This document shows, in pieces, positions 14,131 to 21,940 of a stretch of DNA of 64,000 bases (position 1 is its first letter; every line of letters starts with the position of its first letter). Source of the DNA: a virus. The stretch is taken from positions 1 to 64,000 of the IMG/VR virus record IMGVR_UViG_3300034418_007369; one strand, 5' to 3'. Position numbers and translations under genes: made by a program. The notes under the pieces were generated by a model, which worked only from the letters and a program-made list of their open reading frames with translations, was not told the DNA's origin and made no database searches.

Positions 14131-14801
14131 TGAATATTATATCAAAGATAAACAAATCTTTAGCAGAAAGAATAGATAAGGCTGTTTATACGGACAATCC
14201 ACAAACTTGGAAAGTTTCTAAGTCTATAACGATTGACTGGAAAAACATTTTACCAGAGCCTCCGAAAAATAATTCTCAAGAAACTAAAAAAGAATTAGGC
14301 TATCTGGCGGAAATCACCGATAATCTTAGTATATCTGATAAAAATTTGGTATCTTTGGTTGACAACGAGCCGCTTGACTTGTATAATGATATACTCAGGC
14401 GGCACGGTTTAAAGATGCCAAGAGATGAATTTAAAAAGGTTTGGGACATATCCTTGCCAATTATTATGAATCTCAAGCATCAGTTTAATAGGCCAAGACC
14501 AGAGCAACTGGCCAAGTTCTACGGTTTGACGATAAATGTTATAGAGACAAAGACTCATCAAACCCCAGCTTATCCATCTGGTCATACGGCTTATGCCGCG
14601 ATGGGCGCATATCTTTTGTCGGATATGTACCCAGAACATTCTGGAGAATTTTTCTCAAAGGTTGGCGATGCTGGTCATGCTCGCTGCCTACAGGGCGTTC
14701 ACTACCCGTCAGATAATGAAGCGTCAATGGTTATCACTGGCGCTATCTGGCAAGATATTAGATATAAAATGTTTCCAGAGCTGAAACCATATAAAATTTA
14801 A
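14130..14801 (+). CDS. PAP2-family phosphatase / haloperoxidase-like protein
   Basis: 223 aa. All three PAP2 motifs are present in the C-terminal half: KHQFNRPRP (K-x6-RP), PSGH, and AR-CLQGV-H-YPS-D (the R-x5-H-x3-D form; the usual Ser before Arg is Ala). The spacing fits class A acid phosphatases and vanadium haloperoxidases. No TM helices or clear signal peptide, so it is a soluble form unlike lipid-phosphate phosphatases; cellular location is unclear. Last gene of the coupled run that starts at 10984. Confidence 0.88.
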   Translation: MNIISKINKSLAERIDKAVYTDNPQTWKVSKSITIDWKNILPEPPKNNSQETKKELGYLAEITDNLSISDKNLVSLVDNEPLDLYNDILRRHGLKMPRDEFKKVWDISLPIIMNLKHQFNRPRPEQLAKFYGLTINVIETKTHQTPAYPSGHTAYAAMGAYLLSDMYPEHSGEFFSKVGDAGHARCLQGVHYPSDNEASMVITGAIWQDIRYKMFPELKPYKI

Positions 14802-14823
14802 TATCAAAATTAGAGTTTTTGTG

Positions 14824-14852
14824 TTGACGTTTGTACGAACTCAAGCTAATAT
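14824..14852 (+). promoter_or_regulatory. Sigma70-type promoter of SSB gene
   Basis: TTGACG (14824-14829), 17-nt spacer, TAATAT (14847-14852). About 50 nt of leader to the ATG at 14903. Confidence 0.65.
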
Positions 14853-14902
14853 ATTGAGTAAGTTTTAAGTTTCGTGTTTCTAAATTTTTTGAGGAGTGTT
14901 CA

Positions 14903-15229
14903 ATGCTGAACAATCATGTTACGTTTAAGGGTAATTTGACCAAAGATCCAGAATACAAAGTCGTTTCCGACAAAGAGCTGGTTACTTTTCGGATCGCTGT
15001 TAATGAAACATTTGGTGAGGGTAGAGAGGAAACTATCTATTTTGACGTAGATGGCTGGAACAGTCATTCAAAGTATGCCCAAAGCGTATTGCTCTCCAAA
15101 GGTGATCGCGTTATTGTTGATGGTCGAATCCGTCAACGTGAATGGACTGACAAAAACGGTTCAACTAGAACTGCATACACTGTCATTCCGTCTACGTTTT
15201 CTAAGGTTGTTAAACCAACTAGTATGTAG
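14903..15229 (+). CDS. ssb: Single-stranded DNA-binding protein (SSB, OB fold)
   Basis: 108 aa, SD GAGGAG. MLNNHVTFKGNLTKDPEYKV starts the OB fold as in bacterial SSB (N-x-V-x-L-x-G-N-L-x-x-D-P); then VTFRIAVNETF, IYFDVDGWNSHSKYAQSVLLSKGDRVIVDGRIRQREW, and TAYTVIPSTF. The acidic C-terminal tail that recruits partners in cellular SSB is missing. Monocistronic with own promoter and a strong terminator, suggesting high early expression. A second SSB-like gene lies at 43694. Confidence 0.92.
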   Translation: MLNNHVTFKGNLTKDPEYKVVSDKELVTFRIAVNETFGEGREETIYFDVDGWNSHSKYAQSVLLSKGDRVIVDGRIRQREWTDKNGSTRTAYTVIPSTFSKVVKPTSM

Positions 15230-15254
15230 TTAAATAATTACGAAATAAGGTTAG

Positions 15255-15277
15255 CCCCGCCTTCGGGCGGGGTTTTT
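15255..15277 (+). terminator. Rho-independent terminator with UUCG loop
   Basis: CCCCGCC (15255-15261), TTCG loop, GGCGGGG (15266-15272), T5. Perfect 7-bp GC stem, 25 nt after the SSB stop and 3 nt before the next ATG. Confidence 0.95.
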
Positions 15278-15280
15278 GTT

Positions 15281-15463
15281 ATGAAAAAAGAAAAGATTTT
15301 ATTAAGATTAGAACAGCTAGAAGATCAGGTATTTCTGATCTCAGAAAGACTTTACAATCCGTCTATAGAGACTTCTGAATTTAAGAAGTTAACAAAGAGA
15401 AAAAACAAACTAAAAAAAGATATTGAAAAGCTAAAAAAGAAGGCTGTATATGGGAATGAGTAA
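15281..15463 (+). CDS. Small basic coiled-coil protein, 60 aa
   Basis: Heptad-like, Lys-rich helix (KILLRLEQLEDQVFLISERLYN ... KKLTKRKNKLKKDIEKLKKKA). No SD is obvious because the ATG lies just behind the terminator, so expression would rely on read-through or another start. Overlaps the next ORF by 14 nt. Function unknown. Confidence 0.45.
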   Translation: MKKEKILLRLEQLEDQVFLISERLYNPSIETSEFKKLTKRKNKLKKDIEKLKKKAVYGNE

Positions 15464-15644
15464 AAGTAGACGCAAGTCAAAAAAAGAAAAAGACAGAAAA
15501 GAAAAGAACAAAAAAAAGGTTCTAAAAATTAGAAACCAGCTAAGAAAAGACGCCAAGGATGATAAGGAGACTTTTCTCATGAAGAAAGAGATTGAAAAGA
15601 TTCAATTTCAAGGTATAACGATAAGAGGAAAAGCAAGTGAATAA
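15450..15644 (+). CDS. Small Lys-rich protein, 64 aa
   Basis: MGMSKSRRKSKKEKDRKEKNKKKVLKIRNQ: nearly half Lys/Arg/Glu, likely disordered or a single charged helix. Either ATG 15450 or ATG 15456 could be the start. Possibly nucleic-acid binding by charge only. Confidence 0.4.
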   Translation: MGMSKSRRKSKKEKDRKEKNKKKVLKIRNQLRKDAKDDKETFLMKKEIEKIQFQGITIRGKASE

Positions 15645-16011
15645 TACAGGTACTTGGAATGGTGATTTGGTCTTAATGTTTAGCGTGTTTTTCTTTTTTC
15701 CAATGATCGCTTATTTTGTTTTTGGTATTTTCTTAAAAATTGGAGAGCTGAATGAAAAACACTATGTTATAAACGTATACCAAGAACAGGAATACGAATC
15801 AAAAAAGGTTTCGCCAGCATTAAACCAAGCAAGAAAACCAGTAGAAACAAATCCCATAATAGAGCAGGTCGCATCCGAGTCGATTGCTGGGTTGGTTGGC
15901 ATGGGCTACAAAAAGTCAGAGGCGAGAAGAATGGTCGCCAAGGCTGCAATCAATAAAGAATACAAAAAAGCCGAAGATATGATATTAGATATTATCTCAA
16001 ACTGTGTATAA
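15637..16011 (+). CDS. Membrane protein with UBA/RuvA-C-like C-terminal domain
   Basis: 124 aa from GTG 15637 with SD AGAGGAA. One TM helix near the N-terminus (LVLMFSVFFFFPMIAYFVFGIFL), a polar linker, then SIAGLVGMGYKKSEARRMVAKAAINKEYKKAEDMILDI. That segment has the three-helix pattern with L-x-x-M/L-G-Y-x-x-x-E-A of UBA and RuvA C-terminal domains, which bind protein partners. The combination is unusual and no family is recognised. Confidence 0.55.
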   Translation: MNNTGTWNGDLVLMFSVFFFFPMIAYFVFGIFLKIGELNEKHYVINVYQEQEYESKKVSPALNQARKPVETNPIIEQVASESIAGLVGMGYKKSEARRMVAKAAINKEYKKAEDMILDIISNCV

Positions 16012-16048
16012 TAAAATATAATTTTGTTCCCTAGTATGAGTATAAACA

Positions 16049-17131
16049 ATGCCAATACCAGAAAAAAAAGAAGGCGAAGAAAGACAACAATATGTTACAA
16101 GATGTATGTCTACGCCAATAATGAAAAAAGATTACCCCGACAACTCTCAAAGAGTGGCTGTTTGTCTTAGTAAAGCCTGTGAAGATATGGGCGAGATGGC
16201 CGCCGCTGACTTCGCTTATAACTATGAAACATTTGGATATACCGAAGAGCTAAATGAGGACAACTTCTATGTTCCCACAGAAGCAGAATATGAAGAAGTA
16301 GAAGGCGAAGAGACAATAGAATGGGATGTCGCTGCCGAACGACCCGGATTGTGGGAGAATATTCGCAGAAAGAAAGAGCGCGAGGGCAAGAATTACAAGC
16401 CAGCCAAGACCGTAGAAGAGGGTAGACCAACCCAAGACCAGCTAAAGCGAGCGCAGTCTGAGTATGAGGCTTACGCAGATCACGCAGAAGCAGACAAGCC
16501 GAGCAAAGATGATCCACGCAGAACGCCCGCGCCCAAAAAAGATCAGAAGAAAGGTTCTGATAAAAACAAACCAGACAGCGCGAAAAATCCAAGCGGCAAA
16601 ATCACTTTCAGTAAAGAGGTGACTGCCCAACTTTCTGCAAAAGTAAAAGAACACAACGCAAAAGGCAAAGGCTCTAAGGCAACTTTGGGTATGCTCAAAG
16701 CCGTATATCGTCGTGGAGCTGGCGCTTATTCGACGAGCCATGCTCCAAAAATGAGTCGTCATGGATGGGCTATCGCAAGAGTTAATGCCTTCTTAACATT
16801 ACTTAGAACCGGAAAACCCTCAAACTCGAACTACACCACTGATAACGATTTGCTGCCTAAAGGACATCCTAGAAAATCCAAGGCCGCAGAGTATCAGGGA
16901 CGTAAGGTTACTCTAAACAAGCCGTTCCGAACTCCAGATGGGCCAAAAAAGTTCGCAGTTTACACCAAAAATGGAAGCGGTAAGGTTGTTATCGTGCGCT
17001 TTGGAGACCCAAACATGGAAATCAAGAAAGACAATCCAGCACGACGAAAGAGCTTTAGAGCGAGACATAAGTGCGATACAGCTCCCGGCCCGAAGTGGAA
17101 AGCTAGATATTGGTCTTGCAAAAAATGGTAG
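16049..17131 (+). CDS. Lys-rich virion-type protein, 360 aa
   Basis: Starts MPIPEKKEGEERQQYVTRCMSTPIMKKDYPDNSQRVAVCLSKA, a short N-terminal motif found on several large-phage proteins (a P-x-x-x-E-x-x-x-x-F/Y-x-x-RCM ... YPD-x-x-QR-x-AVC pattern). A long acidic then basic low-complexity linker follows. The C-terminus has MSRHGWAIARVNAFLTLLRTGKPSN, NDLLPKGHP, and FGDPNMEIKKDNPARRKSFRARHKCD ... ARYWSCKKW, a region I associate with phage proteins of unknown, probably structural or head-associated, function. No catalytic motif seen. Confidence 0.6.
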   Translation: MPIPEKKEGEERQQYVTRCMSTPIMKKDYPDNSQRVAVCLSKACEDMGEMAAADFAYNYETFGYTEELNEDNFYVPTEAEYEEVEGEETIEWDVAAERPGLWENIRRKKEREGKNYKPAKTVEEGRPTQDQLKRAQSEYEAYADHAEADKPSKDDPRRTPAPKKDQKKGSDKNKPDSAKNPSGKITFSKEVTAQLSAKVKEHNAKGKGSKATLGMLKAVYRRGAGAYSTSHAPKMSRHGWAIARVNAFLTLLRTGKPSNSNYTTDNDLLPKGHPRKSKAAEYQGRKVTLNKPFRTPDGPKKFAVYTKNGSGKVVIVRFGDPNMEIKKDNPARRKSFRARHKCDTAPGPKWKARYWSCKKW

Positions 17132-17141
17132 GAGATATACA

Positions 17142-17438
17142 ATGATACGGGGTGTAAAAGCTGGTAAAATTTACAGAGTCGAAAATAAAGATAAGCATGG
17201 AGCAGCAAACGATCACTATAATATGGTGATAATTGAGTGCAGTGATGGCTCTATTGATGAAATATTATTGACTGATTCTGAAGTAATAAAAGGATTAGAA
17301 AGAACCAAAAGAAATAGAGAGGATATACCAAAATACTCTTTAGATTCAGATTGCTGTGCTTACTGGTATGGGCTAATCATTATCTCGGCCATATCTAGTG
17401 CTTTAGGATACTTTATCAGAGATTTAAATTTATTTTAA
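17142..17438 (+). CDS. Hypothetical protein with C-terminal TM, 98 aa
   Basis: ATG 17142 with SD TAGGAGATATACA; longer in-frame forms run through the previous gene. The N-terminal two thirds are beta-rich and polar (GKIYRVENKDKHGAANDHYNMVIIECSDGSIDE). The C-terminus is one TM helix (YWYGLIIISAISSALGYFI). Tail-anchored topology. Function unknown. Confidence 0.55.
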   Translation: MIRGVKAGKIYRVENKDKHGAANDHYNMVIIECSDGSIDEILLTDSEVIKGLERTKRNREDIPKYSLDSDCCAYWYGLIIISAISSALGYFIRDLNLF

Positions 17439-17454
17439 AACGATAGGACGATTG

Positions 17455-18519
17455 ATGATTAATTTGCAGACTCCAATTAATTCGCTTGGATATGGTGTCG
17501 CCGGATATAATATATTAAAAGAGCTTTTTGCTAGAGATGATTCAGTTGCTTTATATCCAATAGGAAAACCGGATCAAACGGATGACTTTATAGCTAAAGC
17601 CATAAGCAATATATCAAACTTAAAATTAAACAGGTCGCACGTTAAAATATGGCATCAACATGACCTCTTTCAAAGAGTCGGCAACGGTAAGCATTTTGGA
17701 TTTCCTATCTTCGAGTTAACCGAGTTCGACCAAAGAGAAAAAGTAAGCCTTCATCATTGTGACGAGCTATTGGTCTGTTCTAAATGGGCTTCTGAAATCG
17801 TCGATAACCAGACAGGAATCAAAGCCAGTGTTGTTCCGCTTGGTGTAGACACTAAAATATTCTATCCTAACAGCCAGTATCAGGTGCATAATCCTTATAA
17901 AACAATCTTTTTTAATTGTGGGAAATGGGAAAAAAGAAAAGGTCATGATATTTTAGGGGAATGTTTCAATAAGGCTTTCACAAAATACGATAATGTAGAA
18001 CTGTGGATGATGTGCGACAATCCATTTTTAAAGCCAGAACAAAAAGAGTATTGGGAAAAACTTTACAAAACGTCGGGACTTGGCGATAAGATCCGACTAA
18101 TCCCTAGACAGCAACGGCATGAGGATGTTGCTAGGCTTATGAATATGGCTGACTGTGGAGTGTTTCCTGCGCGAGCAGAGGGGTGGAACCTTGAGTTGCT
18201 TGAGATGATGGCGTGCGGTAAACACGTTATAACCACCAACTACTCAGCTCATACAGAGTTCTGCTCCCCCGTAAATTCACGACTCATAAACATAGAAAAC
18301 TTGGAAACAGCTTTTGACGGGGTGTTTTTTGATGGTAAAAAAGGACTTTGGGCAGAATTGTCTTGCGATCAAGAGAATGTCGTGATAGAATATATGAGAG
18401 ATGTCCACAGGCTAAAACAAGGCGGGCAGCTCATGGTTAATAATAATGGAATAGAAACGGCTAATAAATTTTCTTGGAAGAACACTGTTGATAAGCTATT
18501 GGAGGCTATAAATGAATAA
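17455..18519 (+). CDS. Glycosyltransferase, GT4-like (GT-B fold)
   Basis: 354 aa; ATG 17455 preferred over the TTG one codon earlier. The N-terminal Rossmann part opens LQTPINSLGYGVAGYNILKEL, typical of acceptor domains. The donor-domain signature near the C-terminus is PARAEGWNLELLEMMACGKHVITTNYSAHTEF, equivalent to the E-x7-E motif of GT4. No signal peptide, so cytoplasmic. It lies far from the glycan island at 38-62 kb, among virion-type genes, so it might act on a phage component. Donor and acceptor unknown. Confidence 0.85.
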   Translation: MINLQTPINSLGYGVAGYNILKELFARDDSVALYPIGKPDQTDDFIAKAISNISNLKLNRSHVKIWHQHDLFQRVGNGKHFGFPIFELTEFDQREKVSLHHCDELLVCSKWASEIVDNQTGIKASVVPLGVDTKIFYPNSQYQVHNPYKTIFFNCGKWEKRKGHDILGECFNKAFTKYDNVELWMMCDNPFLKPEQKEYWEKLYKTSGLGDKIRLIPRQQRHEDVARLMNMADCGVFPARAEGWNLELLEMMACGKHVITTNYSAHTEFCSPVNSRLINIENLETAFDGVFFDGKKGLWAELSCDQENVVIEYMRDVHRLKQGGQLMVNNNGIETANKFSWKNTVDKLLEAINE

Positions 18520-18742
18520 AAAAAATCAGTTGCTAAATGCGGCAGAATCACACTATAGGTCGTTATTAGATAGATATACACTATCAATTTCTAACATTGT
18601 TGAGCGAGGCGAAGCGTCTGGAGATAAAGATCTCGATCAACTAATTGACAACATCCAAAAATATACTAATATACTATCTCAGTATAATTTTATACAAAGA
18701 CTTAAAGCACAATCTCCTAAAGAAGAAGAAAATGCTAACTAA
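18512..18742 (+). CDS. Hypothetical helical protein, 76 aa
   Basis: Overlaps the glycosyltransferase by 8 nt. Three predicted helices (AAESHYRSLLDRYTLSISNIVER ... DLDQLIDNIQKYTNILSQYNFIQRLKAQ). No family recognised; proteins of this shape and size recur in phages next to structural genes. Confidence 0.5.
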   Translation: MNKKNQLLNAAESHYRSLLDRYTLSISNIVERGEASGDKDLDQLIDNIQKYTNILSQYNFIQRLKAQSPKEEENAN

Positions 18743-19127
18743 ACTGACTATAATTTTTGCAAAAATAGAGAAAAAGAGACAGATATTTTCTGATGAATAT
18801 TTCATGCTTTTTTTAAATAAAGAAAATAAGTTACCTTCGGAAACGGTAACGCAGTCGGGAATAAGCGCCTGCATGGATAAAATTTTCGGAAAATATTTTA
18901 AAATAGATAAGCACTGGCCTAATATAAAATTATCTGATGCTAGGGTTTATTTAGATTCTGGAAAATTAACGACAGAGCTGGTTTATACATGCTTTATACC
19001 CTCTGTTTGGTCGATAGAAAAAACCGGCGGTTTTTATACGAGGAAAACAATTAACGACTTATCAATAAAAATTGATCCGTTTTTACTGGACGTTATATCT
19101 AAGCAGTCTGCTTCTGTGTATAGATAG
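18732..19127 (+). CDS. Hypothetical protein, 131 aa
   Basis: ATG 18732 overlapping the previous stop by 11 nt; a longer frame back to 18645 lies inside that gene. Starts LTIIFAKIEKKRQIFSDEYFMLFLNK, with central SGISACMDKIFGKYF and LTTELVYTCFIPSVW. The strand/helix order faintly recalls a degenerate Nudix fold but no Nudix box is present, so it is left unassigned. Confidence 0.45.
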   Translation: MLTKLTIIFAKIEKKRQIFSDEYFMLFLNKENKLPSETVTQSGISACMDKIFGKYFKIDKHWPNIKLSDARVYLDSGKLTTELVYTCFIPSVWSIEKTGGFYTRKTINDLSIKIDPFLLDVISKQSASVYR

Positions 19128-19154
19128 GTATAGCTTTATAAATGAGGTGTTGTT

Positions 19155-19472
19155 TTGGAAGAAGATCAAGCTGCCTGTATAGTAATAGAATGCTCCGCTG
19201 ACGGAGAATTGTCATTTTCCTGTGATTGGATTGGAGCGGAAGATGGTATAACTTCTATGGCGACCATCCTTATGGCTTTAGATAATCAATCTTTAAGCGA
19301 AAAAATATTAGAAAACTTAAAAAGTTTACATAAAGAATCGCAAGGCGAACAGGATCAGGTATTAAAAATAGATGCTTTTTATCGAGCTATTAAAAAATTA
19401 GCAGATCATAGAAATCAGTATGAAGATGAAGATGTTGTCGTATATCCACTAGACGTTTCCTCGTTAATGTAG
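19155..19472 (+). CDS. Hypothetical protein, 105 aa
   Basis: TTG start with SD GAGGTG about 6 nt upstream; no in-frame ATG at a usable distance. Acidic, beginning with beta strands (CIVIECSADGELSFSCDW) and continuing helical (ATILMALDNQSLSEKILENLKSL). Resembles small phage proteins that accompany tail genes, but no family can be named. Confidence 0.5.
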   Translation: MEEDQAACIVIECSADGELSFSCDWIGAEDGITSMATILMALDNQSLSEKILENLKSLHKESQGEQDQVLKIDAFYRAIKKLADHRNQYEDEDVVVYPLDVSSLM

Positions 19473-19479
19473 GATTATA

Positions 19480-20124
19480 ATGAAAACAAAAAAGAAGATA
19501 TCTTGGGAAAGCTGGAACGCAAAAGTTGTAGAGTACTTGTCCCAAGATGAAGAAAAAGAAGCGGCTATTCAAGATGTCGAATTGTCTGAATCGGAAAGCC
19601 AATTTTTTTTTCCGGTTCCACAAAGTAACGTACTCTACACTCCAATGGGGGCTTATCCTGAAGAATCAATGCTAAAACCATCGGACAGATGGGACTGCTG
19701 GACAGCCTCTACTAACTTTCCTATAACTAAAAAAATTGTAAACATACTAAATGAAGAGATTGATGGTGTCGAAGCTTTGAAAATCATGGGTAAATATTCA
19801 TTTTTTATTGGTGTGGCTCAGATGTTTGACATAAGAGACGTGCGAAAACAAATAGATGAAAAAATTTGCTCTTATACCGAGAACGAGATATTTGAGAATA
19901 ATGAAATACAAGAAACTGTGAATTTATTAAAAAACCAGTTGAAAGATAATAATTTCTGGTCTATACTAGTATACCCAGAAGGTATGGTTGAATATGTTGT
20001 TGCTAACGAAATTAATGCTGAATATCTTGACGCCTTGAGTTCGTTAATAGAAAAGAAAAATAACTTTGGTGGAATAATTTTGAGGAGTGATAATGGACAG
20101 CAGAATGAACGAGCTTATGAGTGA
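19480..20124 (+). CDS. Hypothetical protein, 214 aa
   Basis: ATG with SD TAGGATTATA (weak). Acidic N-terminus, then WDCWTASTNFPITKKIVNILNEEIDGVEALKIMGKYSFFIGVAQMFDIRDVRKQIDE, a helical region with little resemblance to known folds. The 3' end overlaps the sigma factor gene by 32 nt. Family unknown. Confidence 0.5.
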   Translation: MKTKKKISWESWNAKVVEYLSQDEEKEAAIQDVELSESESQFFFPVPQSNVLYTPMGAYPEESMLKPSDRWDCWTASTNFPITKKIVNILNEEIDGVEALKIMGKYSFFIGVAQMFDIRDVRKQIDEKICSYTENEIFENNEIQETVNLLKNQLKDNNFWSILVYPEGMVEYVVANEINAEYLDALSSLIEKKNNFGGIILRSDNGQQNERAYE

Positions 20125-20554
20125 TCCTAATGTAGTAGGAATTATGAACGCGGTTGGCGCTAGATATAGGTCTATTGACCCAGATCAACTAGACTCAATT
20201 AAATTAAATACGCTTTGGGAGTGCGCCAAGAAATATGATCCCAAAAGAGGCACTAAATTTACTTCGTTTTTATATCAAAATCTAGTGTTCGCGTTTAAGA
20301 ACGAGCTAAAAAAGAGAATCAGAGAGTTTCCAACGGAAACTATTGAGGCTAATACCCCGTCTAGAGCGTCTAGTCTTACGGACATTTTTGATGGTATGCC
20401 AAAAGAATATGCATCGCTACTAGAACAGAAGTATGTATACAATATGACCATGAATGAAATCGGCAATCAAAATGGTTATAGTCGAGAAACGGCCAGAAGA
20501 AAAGTGGCGAAAGCGGTTAAATTTTATAAAAACAATAACAAGATTGAAATCTGA
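20093..20554 (+). CDS. Sigma-70-family RNA polymerase sigma factor (T4 gp55-like)
   Basis: 153 aa from ATG 20093 (SD GAGGAG). A region-2-like segment (LNTLWECAKKYDPKRGTKFTSFLYQNLVFAFKNELKKR) matches the core-binding/-10 reading helix pattern YDPxRGxxFxSFL. A region-4-like helix-turn-helix (EYASLLEQKYVYNMTMNEIGNQNGYSRETARRKVAKAVKFYK) follows. Its small size and lack of region 1 resemble phage late sigma factors. It would redirect host RNA polymerase to late phage promoters. It sits directly upstream of a likely abundant virion gene. Confidence 0.82.
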   Translation: MDSRMNELMSDPNVVGIMNAVGARYRSIDPDQLDSIKLNTLWECAKKYDPKRGTKFTSFLYQNLVFAFKNELKKRIREFPTETIEANTPSRASSLTDIFDGMPKEYASLLEQKYVYNMTMNEIGNQNGYSRETARRKVAKAVKFYKNNNKIEI

Positions 20555-20641
20555 ATTGTGTATATCAATCTAGGAACTGGACCTTATATCGGATTTGGAA
20601 AATTGTAGTTTATTTCATCACTTTTACATGGAGAACTTATA

Positions 20642-21310
20642 ATGGCAGTTCCTAGTAGCAATAGCCACCTAGTCAATACTACTGGTGGATCGTTTTCGGC
20701 CCAATCTCAGGGCGGAACAATTCTTGGAAACATCACCACTGGCGGTGTTATCACTAGAGCTTCGTCACTCAAAGACAACGCTTCTGATTTCGGCAAGACT
20801 CCGGGGCCAGTAGAAGCAGCAAACGGCCTTGTTGCAAATACCAAGGCTTTGAGCGGCGGAACTTTCGCATATAGTTCGGCTGGCAACTATGTCATCCGTA
20901 CAATTAGCACTACTCTTTCTGGCGTGGCTGGCACGAAAATGTTGATTCCGGGATCGGATTCCAACACTCGTCGCTCGATTCATCAGTTTGAACACTCCTT
21001 TGGTGCTAAGACTTTGACCAAGTTTAGAGCTGGTCAGTACACCTTGACCGGAACCAAGGCAAACGGTTCGTCAAACCTCTCCAGACTAATCTGGTTGAAC
21101 GCTGGCGGAACCGCTGCTCAGGCTCCAGTAGCATTGAACGAAAACATGCACGACATCGCGGATGGTGATGAAGCGGATAGAGCAGCAGACAGCGCTGCAA
21201 ATCCAAGCAGAGCTATTCCGGGCGAATTGGTTATGAAAGTTGACTTCGTTACCACCAATGTAGCTTCTGGTGGCGACTTCTTCGATTACAAGCCAATCAC
21301 TGGTAAGTAA
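20642..21310 (+). CDS. Probable abundant virion protein, 222 aa
   Basis: ATG with SD TGGAGAAC. Gly/Ser/Thr/Ala-rich and beta-dominated (SHLVNTTGGSFSAQSQGGT, NYVIRTISTTLSGVAGTKML, GKTLTKFRAGQYTLTG). No cysteine, and a higher-GC, C/G-ending codon choice than its neighbours, as expected for a highly expressed structural protein. It follows the sigma gene and ends at a strong terminator. It could be a tail-tube, decoration or fibre subunit; no homology recognised. The 87-nt leader upstream has no clear sigma70 promoter. Confidence 0.55.
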   Translation: MAVPSSNSHLVNTTGGSFSAQSQGGTILGNITTGGVITRASSLKDNASDFGKTPGPVEAANGLVANTKALSGGTFAYSSAGNYVIRTISTTLSGVAGTKMLIPGSDSNTRRSIHQFEHSFGAKTLTKFRAGQYTLTGTKANGSSNLSRLIWLNAGGTAAQAPVALNENMHDIADGDEADRAADSAANPSRAIPGELVMKVDFVTTNVASGGDFFDYKPITGK

Positions 21311-21336
21311 TTTATTATTTTATAAATAATTATTCT

Positions 21337-21370
21337 GGGGTTGGCGGCAATCGTTGCCAGCCCCTTTTTT
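21337..21370 (+). terminator. Rho-independent terminator after virion gene
   Basis: GGGG-T-TGGC (21337-21345) pairs with GCCA-G-CCCC (21356-21364) round a 10-nt loop, followed by six T. It lies 27 nt after the stop codon at 21310. Confidence 0.9.
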
Positions 21371-21384
21371 CGCCAAGGTGTGAA

Positions 21385-21939
21385 ATGAGCATTACCGATA
21401 TATTAATTATGATAATTGAGGTTGTTATTATACCATTTTGCGTTTGGCTTGCGGCTCTTTTTTGGAAAAAAATTATAAAACCCGTGGCTAAAATGGTCAA
21501 GGGGCATGATTATTTAGTGTGTAGCATTAAAGAAATAAAACACGAACTAACTACCAATGGTGGATCGTCTATAAAAGATGCTATCAACAGAATAGAAAGC
21601 AGGCAAATAACAGTAGACCATAGATCAAAAGCTATATTTTACAACTTTGAGCAGCCAATTTTTGAGATAAGTAGCACAGGAGATTTTCTTTGGTCAAATG
21701 AAAAATTCAAAGAGGCAACAGACCACAAAGAATTTAAAGGACTTGACTGGGTTAATATTGTAGATGAGCCAGAAAGACATCATGTGTTACATGAGTTTGA
21801 ATCTTGCTCAAAGGGCAACAGAGAAATAAAAATAAAAACTGTATCAATGGACGGTACATCTATATGTTTACACGGTTTCCCATATAGGGGAGAAAAGAAA
21901 AATCACGGTTTTTTAGTTTATTTAAAAATAGGAGAATGA
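21385..21939 (+). CDS. Membrane-anchored PAS-domain protein, 184 aa
   Basis: N-terminal TM helix (ILIMIIEVVIIPFCVWLAALFW, about residues 6-27), a basic juxtamembrane stretch, a short helical linker with HELTTNGGSSIKDAINRIESRQ, then a PAS fold from about residue 80: FEQPIFEISSTGDFLWSNEKFKEAT ... GLDWVNIVDEPERHHVLHEFESC ... EIKIKTVSMDGTSICLHGFPYRG. The linker resembles small phage holin-region membrane proteins (TxNGGSSxKDA). PAS domains sense ligands, redox or light, or dimerise. No output domain is fused. It sits upstream of a holin-like gene. Which side of the membrane the PAS domain occupies is probably cytoplasmic (inference). Confidence 0.75.
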   Translation: MSITDILIMIIEVVIIPFCVWLAALFWKKIIKPVAKMVKGHDYLVCSIKEIKHELTTNGGSSIKDAINRIESRQITVDHRSKAIFYNFEQPIFEISSTGDFLWSNEKFKEATDHKEFKGLDWVNIVDEPERHHVLHEFESCSKGNREIKIKTVSMDGTSICLHGFPYRGEKKNHGFLVYLKIGE

Positions 21940-21940
21940 A

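Noticed and set aside
16007-16012. TATAAT before the 16049 gene
   Set aside because: No -35 match at 16-18 nt, and it falls over the stop codon of the previous gene.
18732-19127. Nudix hydrolase
   Set aside because: Only a vague fold impression; the GxxxxxExxxxxxxREUxEExGU box is absent.
21321-21328. TATAAATA as a late promoter
   Set aside because: It lies between a stop codon and the terminator of the virion gene, in an AT-rich palindromic stretch; transcription from it would meet the terminator within ~20 nt.
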